From contig JAFLJV010000098.1 of NCBI GenBank assembly GCA_022712845.1, forward strand, positions 1 to 5,264: a stretch of DNA of 5,264 nucleotides, read 5' to 3'. The DNA comes from Sulfurimonas sp. (GTDB lineage Bacteria; Campylobacterota; Campylobacteria; Campylobacterales; Sulfurimonadaceae). Positions 1-5,264 of the stretch are shown in pieces; the first letter of the stretch is position 1; every line of letters starts with the position of its first letter. The notes beneath the pieces were generated by a model. That model searched no databases and was not told where the DNA came from. It saw only the letters and a list, made by a program, of their open reading frames with translations. A program made the position numbers and the translations under genes.

Positions 1-140
1 TCCAACTAACTTTTCAATAATAAGAAATATAGCCATGAATGTACTAAGACGAGAAAATTATATAAACTTTCCTCAAGCTATTCGTATGATTGGAGGAGAT
101 ATTAAAAAACTTTGTAACCTTTTAGCATGAAACAGCCGTG
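1..140 (+). mobile_element. Right end of an insertion sequence, probably ISAs1 family (left part outside window)
   Basis: This segment holds the 3' end of a transposase gene followed at once by what looks like the element's right terminus. The reverse complement of 121-140 reads CACGGCTGTTTCATGCTAAA. An inverted repeat carrying GTTTCATG just after the transposase stop is, from memory, the usual layout of ISAs1-family right ends. The exact boundary is inferred: the left inverted repeat and the target duplication are outside the window. If the element ends at 140, the base after it begins a palindromic repeat, so the element may have used that repeat as its target. Confidence 0.5.
2..130 (+). 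CDS. Transposase, C-terminal fragment (5' end outside window), probably ISAs1 family
   Basis: An open frame enters from the left edge and ends at TGA 128-130, leaving 42 visible residues that begin PTNFSIIRNIAMNVLRRE and end KKLCNLLA. The pattern N-F-S-x-I-R-x-I-A-x-N-x-L-R is the last helix of ISAs1/H-repeat-type DDE transposases, which read like LRHIALNLL at the same place. These enzymes are usually about 370 residues long, so nearly all of this gene, including the DDE catalytic residues, is off the window. Whether the element is intact cannot be judged here. It is the only gene read on the plus strand and converges with the neighbouring membrane-protein gene. Another IS4-related DDE family is the main alternative. 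Confidence 0.65.
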   Translation, partial: PTNFSIIRNIAMNVLRRENYINFPQAIRMIGGDIKKLCNLLA

Positions 141-141
141 A

Positions 142-164
142 GTCCCCATGCTATGCTTGGGAAT
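142..164. repeat. Imperfect palindrome, copy 1 (10-base arms, 3-base loop)
   Basis: The left arm GTCCCCATGC (142-151) and the right arm GCTTGGGAAT (155-164) pair at 7 of 10 positions around the loop TAT. The architecture and much of the sequence match the second copy at 196-218. Both look like decayed versions of GTTCCCATGC-NNN-GCATGGGAAC, which resembles the REP-like intergenic palindromes of many proteobacteria. It starts two bases after the presumed IS end. Seen directly: the arms and the loop. Inferred: the common ancestor and the REP-like nature. Confidence 0.5.
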
Positions 165-195
165 TTATATATCTTTTGTTGTTGCTCTCGTATGC

Positions 196-218
196 GTTAC
201 CATGCACAGCATTGGAAC
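196..218. repeat. Imperfect palindrome, copy 2 (10-base arms, 3-base loop)
   Basis: The left arm GTTACCATGC (196-205) and the right arm GCATTGGAAC (209-218) pair at 8 of 10 positions around the loop ACA. One base change in each arm (A199 and T213) would restore a perfect GTTCCCATGC/GCATGGGAAC stem, so the repeat looks like an old palindrome losing its symmetry. A short outer stem, CTCTC (185-189) with GAGAG (225-229), encloses it. It lies just past the stop codon of the minus-strand membrane-protein gene. The transcript side after the hairpin has no T-run, so a role as that gene's terminator is not supported. Confidence 0.55.
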
Positions 219-234
219 AAGAAAGAGAGTAAGA

Positions 235-774
235 TTAATTTGTTTTAATTATTCCACCAATCTGTTCAGCATAGTCCAAATATTTTTTTTGTACCTCTTC
301 GTCATTTTCAAAAGATGAGGTTCCACTTGGGATATCATACTTTTCTGATTCATTATACGCATTATCTTTCATTATTTTAACTAATGAGTTTATTTCAAGT
401 TCTATAATATTTAATTGATATTTGTCTAAAAAATCACTTGCATAAACTATATTTAAATCAGACAATAATAAATTTACTTGTTTCTCCAATTCCTCATCAT
501 ACTCGCTTGTAAGAGATTTTTTATATAGTTTTTTAATTTTTATACTTATTTCAGATATATCATTTAAATATTTTTTACTTTGTAAAATATTTAGCTTTCC
601 ATTATATTCATCTTTCCAAACTAAATATGAACTGTACACAAAACTAACGAATAATATAATATACAAAATATCGTTGGAAATGCTTACATTAAATATTTTA
701 CCTGTAGCGAATAAAAAAACACCTATTAAAAAATACCACTTTTTTCTTAAAAGTTCCAAATATATGCGTAACAT
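235..774 (-). CDS. Unrecognised two-transmembrane protein co-translated with the restriction-modification enzyme
   Basis: This is a 179-residue protein that I cannot assign to a named family. The N-terminus is basic (RKKW at 10-13). Two hydrophobic helices follow, at about 13-29 and 35-53, joined by a short loop (NVSISND). By the positive-inside rule both ends are cytoplasmic. Residues 54-179 are charged and largely helical, with K-rich stretches at about 67-90 and E/L/I-rich stretches at 92-138, then a more flexible acidic segment (about 140-160) and a final helix. No signal-peptide cleavage site and no enzymatic motif are visible. The ATG (774-772) overlaps the stop of the upstream restriction-modification gene as TAATG. 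The nearest purine-rich Shine-Dalgarno-like motif (GAGG) is about 13 bases away, so translation probably depends on reinitiation. Base composition is very AT-rich. The shape resembles small two-helix membrane proteins found in defence loci, but membership of any such family (for example SLATT) is not shown. Confidence 0.85.
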   Translation of the reverse strand: MLRIYLELLRKKWYFLIGVFLFATGKIFNVSISNDILYIILFVSFVYSSYLVWKDEYNGKLNILQSKKYLNDISEISIKIKKLYKKSLTSEYDEELEKQVNLLLSDLNIVYASDFLDKYQLNIIELEINSLVKIMKDNAYNESEKYDIPSGTSSFENDEEVQKKYLDYAEQIGGIIKTN

Positions 775-3700
775 TAAACTTTTAATACCTCATCAACATC
801 TTTCATAATCCCATCAGTTTTTACAAGTGCATTGATGATTTTATTGTAATGTTTTAGGTCTGTTCTGCTTAGTTCCCTTCCTACTCTGTCTTTTAGCCAT
901 TTTTGGGCTGGTTGGTAGCCTCCTATGTAGAAATTCCATGCTGTTAGTGGGATATTAACTATAGATACATCTGCATTTATTTTTAGAGTTACTAAATCAT
1001 TTTCTATAGTTGCATCTTTTTTATTTAACTTGTTAGTGATAAGCATTTCGCCTTCGCCATCTATCTCTATAACTCTTTCATTTAACTCTTCACTCTCCAT
1101 TAAATGCAAGGCTCTTAGTTCACCACCTTTTTCTACAAGCTCCCAAAATATTTTAGGGTCTGGGTATGGAACTCTTGGAAAGTCTATCTTTAAAAACTCT
1201 TTGTATTTTTCTCTGTAGTTTGGAGAGTGTAAAACTGCATAGATATAGTCTATTATATCTATGGGTGCGAATGTAGTTTTATCTTCTATTTTTTCAGGTG
1301 TAAATCTTAGATTCAATGCTTTTTTTATATCTGCTACTATTTCGAGATTTAGGTTTGCTACTCTTGTGTTATCTAGTGAGTTTTCTTCAGGGTGCAGGTA
1401 TAAAGGGAATACTTGTTCTCCACCTCTTCTAAATACATTAAAATCAACTAATTGATTGCTACAAAATACTATATCCCAATATGGGCTTCCAGTAACTTGT
1501 CCAGCCCTTCCTACCATTAAAGATATATTATTAAATAAATGTTTCGATAAATCACCTCTATTACGTTCAATAAAAGTTTTATCAAAATATATATACCTAT
1601 TATCAAAAGGTCTGTATGATATTTTTTTTATAAATCTTTCATTGAACTCACATGTATCTTGAACAATATTTATCTTAAAGGTACTATTCTCTTTGATATT
1701 CATAGTGTTTAGTGCATATTCTTTGTCGTTTCTAAAAAATTCTATTAGTTTATTTTCCAAATGTACTTTATTTTCATTAATAACTAGTGTATCCCTTGAT
1801 GTAACTATACCAACAGTACTTACTGGATATAACTTATCAATATTAAATCCGTACTCATATTCCTTTTTAAGTTTTAAGTTTTGTTTAAAAAAATAAAAAT
1901 TTGGTTGCATATATTCTATTTTTTCAAAAGGTAAACTTTTTAAACTGTTTTCATTCAATGTTGTATATTTAAAATCTCTTCTTCCATATATATCACATAA
2001 ATAAAGTTCTGCAAGTTTCTTAGTTTTGGTTTTCTTTTTAACTCCAATAATTATCGCAACACCTTGCATAATATCAAATACATTTTCATCTTTGCTACCG
2101 TCTGGGCAAACTTCTTTTTTCTTCGCATTTCCATGTAAATCTATTATATAAATTTTATCAAATGTTTTTAAAAGATGGTATCTCATACCTCTAAAAGTAG
2201 GATTGTCAAGATAACTATGATTTGTAATAAATCCTAAAATACCTTCTTCATTTTTTTGTATATAACTTTCACTATATCTGATAAATTTAACATAATCATC
2301 ATTTATCCATTTAGAGTTTTTTTCTTTTAATTTACTGCCATCCCATTCTTTTTTATAATCTTCCATTAGTTTTTTGATAAAGTCATTATTATTTGATGAT
2401 TCTCCACTATAAGGCGGATTTCCCATAACAACCATAACAGGAGTCTCTTTCTTCACTCTATCAGCTTCTCTAGATTCGTTTGCTAAATATGATGAAAAAA
2501 GAGTACCTGCCTGCTCATGATGTTCTTCTAGTGAGTTAGTCAAAAACACATTAAATCTTTTTTGTTTTATAGGCTTGTAACCGCTCTCCATAAGTAACAA
2601 ATCAAGCTTTAAATGAGCCATCGCATACGAAGCCATCAAAAGCTCAAAACCATTTAGTCTTGGTATGAGTGAGTTTTCTACATAAGCACTCCAACTTCCA
2701 CCCCAAAACTCTTTTTTTATAAACTTGATAGTTTGTGCTAAAAATGTACCTGTTCCTGTTGCTGGGTCGAGGATTTGTACTTTGTGAGTCTCTATCTCCT
2801 CAAGTTGATTTTTTGCTTTCTCACCTTTGCTTGTAAACTTGGTACTTTTCGCTTCTACTTTGATTTTGATTTTACTATCATCTATCAGTCCATCTTCTAA
2901 ACCAAACTCATCTTTTAAAACCTCATCAACTGCTCTGACTATAAAATCTACTACAGACTCTGGTGTGTACCAAACACCTCTAGCTTTTCTAAGTTTAGGA
3001 TTGTACTCCCCTAAAAATGTTTCGTAAAAGTGAAGTATAGGGTCATTCATACCACTTTTTGAACCATAATCAACAAAAAGTTTTTCTATATTTGTAGCTA
3101 AAAACACCTCTGCAAGTGAGTCTATAATCCAGATAAGCCTATCGTCACACTCAGCACCACCGATGTAGTTAAAAAGCCCTCTTAAAAATGGGTTTGATTT
3201 TGGAATGAGATACTGTGCTTCTTGCCTACTGAAATTTTGAAGTGTTTTATCATGAAGTCTTGCTGTAAACATTCCATAAGCAATAGTTTGTGCATATATA
3301 TCTGCAAAACTTTGTGGTGTTATGTCATGAATAATGTTTTGCTTAAAGATATTCATCTGATTTTTAAGTGAGTCATTTTCTTCACTATCTTCATCACTTA
3401 AAATGGCTTTTTCAATAACATCCTTAAGAAGTCGTGCTTTACCTGCCATAAGCTTTGCTAACTTTGATGGACTTGTAATAGTTTGAGATACAAAAGTAGT
3501 AAAATCTAAAATTTTATTTGTAAAAGTAGAAAAATTTTCTTCTATAGGTATGATTATATTATCTTCTATTTTAGCTATGGAAATTTTTACTATTAATTCA
3601 CCATTTTTATAAAATAAAAAATCTAAATAATCTGTAATTATGAGGTTATCAAGTGCCTTTTTATATCTGTCAAATTGTTCTTTGTTTATTTTCTTACCAC

Positions 3701-3950
3701 TAAGGTCTTTATCACCAATATCTTTAGCTTCAATATATCCAATAGGTATATCTTTTTTGGTAATACTGTAATCAGGTGCTCCAACATCTCTTATACGAGC
3801 AGGTTCATTTGTAACTATGATATCATTATCGTTGATGATACCATTCAAAAGAGTCTCAAGATGTCCTCTATAGCTATGCTCTCTTGCATTTCCTGTTTGC
3901 AATAGTCTATTTGCATTACTTAAATAACTTTGCATTAGATGAGTGCTCAT
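774..3950 (-). CDS. Single-chain restriction-modification enzyme, Type IIG-like with Type ISP-related methyltransferase and specificity domains
   Basis: The 1058-residue protein should both methylate adenine at N6 in its own recognition site, using S-adenosylmethionine, and cut unmodified foreign DNA in the cytoplasm. Residues 1-150 form a PD-(D/E)xK nuclease: D60 in GAPDY, E74 and K76 in YIEAK, then Q92 and R95 in EQFDRYK. Residues 160-320 are a helical linker (KLMAGKARLLKDVIEKAI). The methyltransferase core begins at GVWYTPESVVDFIV (325-338), followed by SAM-binding motif I DPATGTGTF (395-403) and catalytic motif IV NPPY (511-514), then GFITNHSYLDNPTFRGMR (573-590). The C-terminal part (ISYRPFDNRY 777-786, GGEQVFPLYL 843-852, GGYQPAQKWLKDR 1010-1022) matches the Type ISP specificity region. 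True Type ISP enzymes such as LlaBIII are about 1.5 times longer and carry a helicase; none is present here. All catalytic motifs are intact, so it is probably active. The ATG at 3950 is preceded by AAGGGA. The specificity segment is much more AT-rich than the core. Confidence 0.9.
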   Translation of the reverse strand: MSTHLMQSYLSNANRLLQTGNAREHSYRGHLETLLNGIINDNDIIVTNEPARIRDVGAPDYSITKKDIPIGYIEAKDIGDKDLSGKKINKEQFDRYKKALDNLIITDYLDFLFYKNGELIVKISIAKIEDNIIIPIEENFSTFTNKILDFTTFVSQTITSPSKLAKLMAGKARLLKDVIEKAILSDEDSEENDSLKNQMNIFKQNIIHDITPQSFADIYAQTIAYGMFTARLHDKTLQNFSRQEAQYLIPKSNPFLRGLFNYIGGAECDDRLIWIIDSLAEVFLATNIEKLFVDYGSKSGMNDPILHFYETFLGEYNPKLRKARGVWYTPESVVDFIVRAVDEVLKDEFGLEDGLIDDSKIKIKVEAKSTKFTSKGEKAKNQLEEIETHKVQILDPATGTGTFLAQTIKFIKKEFWGGSWSAYVENSLIPRLNGFELLMASYAMAHLKLDLLLMESGYKPIKQKRFNVFLTNSLEEHHEQAGTLFSSYLANESREADRVKKETPVMVVMGNPPYSGESSNNNDFIKKLMEDYKKEWDGSKLKEKNSKWINDDYVKFIRYSESYIQKNEEGILGFITNHSYLDNPTFRGMRYHLLKTFDKIYIIDLHGNAKKKEVCPDGSKDENVFDIMQGVAIIIGVKKKTKTKKLAELYLCDIYGRRDFKYTTLNENSLKSLPFEKIEYMQPNFYFFKQNLKLKKEYEYGFNIDKLYPVSTVGIVTSRDTLVINENKVHLENKLIEFFRNDKEYALNTMNIKENSTFKINIVQDTCEFNERFIKKISYRPFDNRYIYFDKTFIERNRGDLSKHLFNNISLMVGRAGQVTGSPYWDIVFCSNQLVDFNVFRRGGEQVFPLYLHPEENSLDNTRVANLNLEIVADIKKALNLRFTPEKIEDKTTFAPIDIIDYIYAVLHSPNYREKYKEFLKIDFPRVPYPDPKIFWELVEKGGELRALHLMESEELNERVIEIDGEGEMLITNKLNKKDATIENDLVTLKINADVSIVNIPLTAWNFYIGGYQPAQKWLKDRVGRELSRTDLKHYNKIINALVKTDGIMKDVDEVLKV

Positions 3951-4023
3951 AAAATCCCTTTATTTATCATAGATGTATATTACCTACAATATATTAAAAC
4001 TGTGTTATAAATAACTATGTATG
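3951..4023 (-). promoter_or_regulatory. Intergenic gap likely to hold the promoter of the restriction-modification unit
   Basis: This 73-base AT-rich gap is the only non-coding space upstream of the restriction-modification gene, so a promoter for the two-gene unit is expected here. On the minus strand TAATAT (3982-3977) and TATGAT (3971-3966) are possible -10 elements, but neither has a convincing -35 at normal spacing. The second would leave a leader of only about nine bases. Campylobacterota sigma-70 promoters often lack a clear -35, so this does not rule them out. No operator or controller-protein box was recognised. Read-through from the upstream rpoN transcript remains possible because no terminator is evident. 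Confidence 0.3.
3955..3960 (-). promoter_or_regulatory. Ribosome binding site of the restriction-modification gene
   Basis: On the minus strand AAGGGA ends four bases before the ATG at 3950-3948. It is the only purine-rich Shine-Dalgarno-like motif near the gene's start. The first residues lead without delay into the helix that precedes the nuclease (EHSYRGHLETLL), so this start fits both the signal and the protein. Confidence 0.6.
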
Positions 4024-4800
4024 TTAGATAAGCTTTTCTTGCCCTAACCTATATAATGCAAAATCATATTTTAATGGATCATACTCGTCAAAACCACGTA
4101 AAGTCTCTGTTAACTCTATAGCAGCCTGTAAATCGTAAGTTTTTCTTTGCAGTAGTCCAAGTTTTTTTGAAACATTAAAAGTATGAGTATCAAGTGGAAT
4201 AATTAAATCTGCTTTATCAATTTCGCTCCATAAACCCATATCTATATTGTCATCTCTTACCATCCATCTAAGAAACATCATCCAGCGTTTTAATGCCCCT
4301 GCCCCTTTTGTTTTTCTAGTGACTTTAGAAGTTAAAAAATTATAACCTTGTGTATCATGTGGATATAACTCTTTTAAAGTTTGTATAAGCTCATTTATAC
4401 CATCAACTACACTTCTTTTTTCTTTATACCCTCTTTTAAAGATATCTTCTAAAGTGTTTTTTTTATTTAATCTTTTAAGTGCAATAAAAAGAGCAATGAT
4501 ATCTTCACTTTTTTGAAATCTATAATAGTGATTTTTAAGAGCCTCACTTATCTCCTCATCACTTTTTTTTAAGAGTGAAAAATCAAGTGAGTTTAAAAAT
4601 TTTACTATCTGTTTTACATTCCCATAAGCAAAAAGAGCACAGATAAGTGAGATAGTTGGGTCTTTATAACGATGTGCTACTAAAATTGGGTCTAATTTTT
4701 CTTCTGAGATTTCATCTTTAGAATTTCTTTTTTTAACCTCTTCATCAAGTCTTTTCTTAATGTAAATGATAAAGTTTTTTCCTCTCACTTGAACCTGCAA
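4024..4800 (-). CDS. TIGR02757/DUF2400 family protein with an HhH-GPD-like C-terminal half
   Basis: This is an uncharacterised family found sporadically in Campylobacterota, Bacteroidetes and some other phyla. Family signatures seen are EEKLDPILVAHRYKDP (33-48), ALFAYGN (55-61), KRWMMFLRWMVR (171-182), MGLW (188-191) and LIIPLDTHTFNVSKKLGL (199-216), then YDFALYRLG near the end. The segment P-L-D-T-H-x-x-x-V-x-x-x-L-G-L strongly resembles the VDTHV...RLGL block of endonuclease III/MutY-type glycosylases, with D204 at the place of their catalytic aspartate. The helix-hairpin-helix lysine motif (LPGVGxK) and the iron-sulphur cysteines are absent. A DNA-repair or nucleic-acid role is therefore an inference. 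No in-frame ATG exists near the front. The longest start is TTG at 4800; GTG at 4788-4786, five bases after AGG, is equally possible. An AUU/AUC start after AGAGGA (4785-4780) cannot be excluded. The gene overlaps the rpoN end by about 30-44 bases and is probably translationally coupled to it. Confidence 0.85.
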   Translation of the reverse strand: MQVQVRGKNFIIYIKKRLDEEVKKRNSKDEISEEKLDPILVAHRYKDPTISLICALFAYGNVKQIVKFLNSLDFSLLKKSDEEISEALKNHYYRFQKSEDIIALFIALKRLNKKNTLEDIFKRGYKEKRSVVDGINELIQTLKELYPHDTQGYNFLTSKVTRKTKGAGALKRWMMFLRWMVRDDNIDMGLWSEIDKADLIIPLDTHTFNVSKKLGLLQRKTYDLQAAIELTETLRGFDEYDPLKYDFALYRLGQEKLI

Positions 4801-5264
4801 TATTTAACTGTTTTCTATATTTTGCAATAGTCCTTCTAACCATTTTAACTTTGAATTTATCTTGGATTAAATCAAGTAGTTTCATATCACTAAGAGGTTT
4901 TGCTCTATTTTCTTGTTTAACTAAACCAATCAAAAACTCTTTTATAGCAGCATTTGACACATCATCATCTATAGCTGTTGTAAAGAATTCTTTCATAGCA
5001 AGAACACCTCTATCACATGCTATATATTTATTTGCTATAGCTCTTGAGATTGTTGATGGGTTATGACCAAATTCATCTGCTAATGTTTTAAGTGTAAGTG
5101 GCATAATCTGTCCGCCAGTAAAAAATTCATACTGATACTCTACAATCATAAGTCCAACTTTATAAAGTGTTGCTTTTCTCATATCAAGAGCATCAACTAA
5201 ACTTTTTGCTTCTTTAATCTTTTGAGTTATAAATTCATGCTCTACAGCATAGTTGTGGTCTATA
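4757..5264 (-). CDS. rpoN: RNA polymerase sigma-54 factor RpoN, C-terminal 168 residues (5' end outside window)
   Basis: Sigma-54 binds core RNA polymerase and recognises -24/-12 promoters. In Campylobacterota it drives the middle class of flagellar genes together with an NtrC-type activator. The reading frame is open to the right edge, so the coding part starts before the window. Visible first is the end of the core-binding domain (HEFITQKIKEAKSLVDALDMRKATLYKV). Next comes the helix-turn-helix region (LTLKTLADEFGHNPSTISRA), which contacts the -12 element. Last is the RpoN box VRRTIAKYRK at 4840-4811, which contacts -24; the family consensus is ARRTVAKYRE, so the first Ala is replaced by Val. 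The stop is TAA at 4759-4757. The TIGR02757-family gene begins inside its last codons. Nothing suggests disruption. Confidence 0.96.
   Translation of the reverse strand, partial: IDHNYAVEHEFITQKIKEAKSLVDALDMRKATLYKVGLMIVEYQYEFFTGGQIMPLTLKTLADEFGHNPSTISRAIANKYIACDRGVLAMKEFFTTAIDDDVSNAAIKEFLIGLVKQENRAKPLSDMKLLDLIQDKFKVKMVRRTIAKYRKQLNIAGSSERKKLYHLH

Noticed and set aside
142..218. Start of a CRISPR array
   Set aside because: There are only two degenerate palindromic copies, with 31 bases between them and no identical direct repeat or cas gene.
185..229. Rho-independent terminator for the membrane-protein gene
   Set aside because: The hairpin is imperfect, and on the minus strand it is followed by CAACAACAAAAG instead of a T-run.
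235..774. Assignment of the membrane protein to the SLATT or another named two-helix effector family
   Set aside because: Only the overall shape fits. I see no diagnostic motif, so the family is left open.
1030..1896. Several plus-strand open frames of 60-70 codons
   Set aside because: They lie antisense inside the restriction-modification gene, have low-complexity Ser/Leu/Phe-rich products, and no family signal or ribosome binding site.
2827..3027. Plus-strand frame of 66 codons
   Set aside because: It is antisense to the start of the methyltransferase core, which has clear motifs in the minus frame.
3675..3905. Plus-strand frame of 76 codons
   Set aside because: It is antisense to the nuclease domain with D60/E74/K76. 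No sign of coding selection on the plus strand.
774..3950. BREX PglX methyltransferase
   Set aside because: The core motifs are similar, but PglX lacks the N-terminal PD-(D/E)xK nuclease seen here and no other BREX gene is present.
4003..4020. Small hairpin GTTAT-TT-ATAAC (minus strand) as terminator after the TIGR02757-family gene
   Set aside because: The stem is five A/T-rich pairs with no G/C core and no T-run close behind it.
4851..5066. Plus-strand frame of 71 codons
   Set aside because: It is antisense to the rpoN DNA-binding domain, which is strongly conserved in the minus frame.

Overview
The window is AT-rich (roughly 30% GC) and fits a Campylobacterota (epsilonproteobacterial) chromosome of the Sulfurimonas/Sulfurovum/Arcobacter kind. 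That placement rests on the RpoN sequence, the TIGR02757-family gene next to it and the base composition; it is an inference and not a species identification. All four larger genes lie on the minus strand, so transcription runs from right to left. Only a transposase remnant at the left edge reads on the plus strand.

Right part (4024-5264): the 3' end of rpoN (sigma-54, with helix-turn-helix and RpoN box), overlapped by a TIGR02757/DUF2400-family gene that has no ATG start and whose C-terminal half resembles the HhH-GPD DNA glycosylase fold. These two look like host core genes in one transcript. A 73-base gap (3951-4023) follows and probably holds the promoter of the next unit.

Centre (235-3950): a two-gene unit. 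The first gene is a 1058-residue single-chain restriction-modification enzyme. It has an N-terminal PD-(D/E)xK nuclease, a helical linker, an N6-adenine methyltransferase core (DPATGTGTF, NPPY) and a C-terminal specificity region of the Type ISP kind, with no helicase. Its stop codon overlaps the ATG of a 179-residue protein with two membrane segments and a helical cytoplasmic tail that I do not recognise. The two are probably co-translated, which makes the membrane protein a candidate accessory factor or second defence component. The restriction enzyme gene is a compositional mosaic: the methyltransferase core is near 40% GC, while the target-recognition segment and part of the nuclease are near 20%, like the membrane-protein gene.

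Left part (1-234): the last 42 codons of a transposase, probably ISAs1 family, and a likely IS right end near position 140. Directly next to it are two copies of a decayed palindrome (10-base arms, 3-base loop) 54 bases apart. The restriction-modification unit therefore lies between core genes and a mobile element, as expected for a horizontally acquired defence locus. No tRNA, rRNA or CRISPR array was seen, and no stretch longer than 300 bases lacks a gene.
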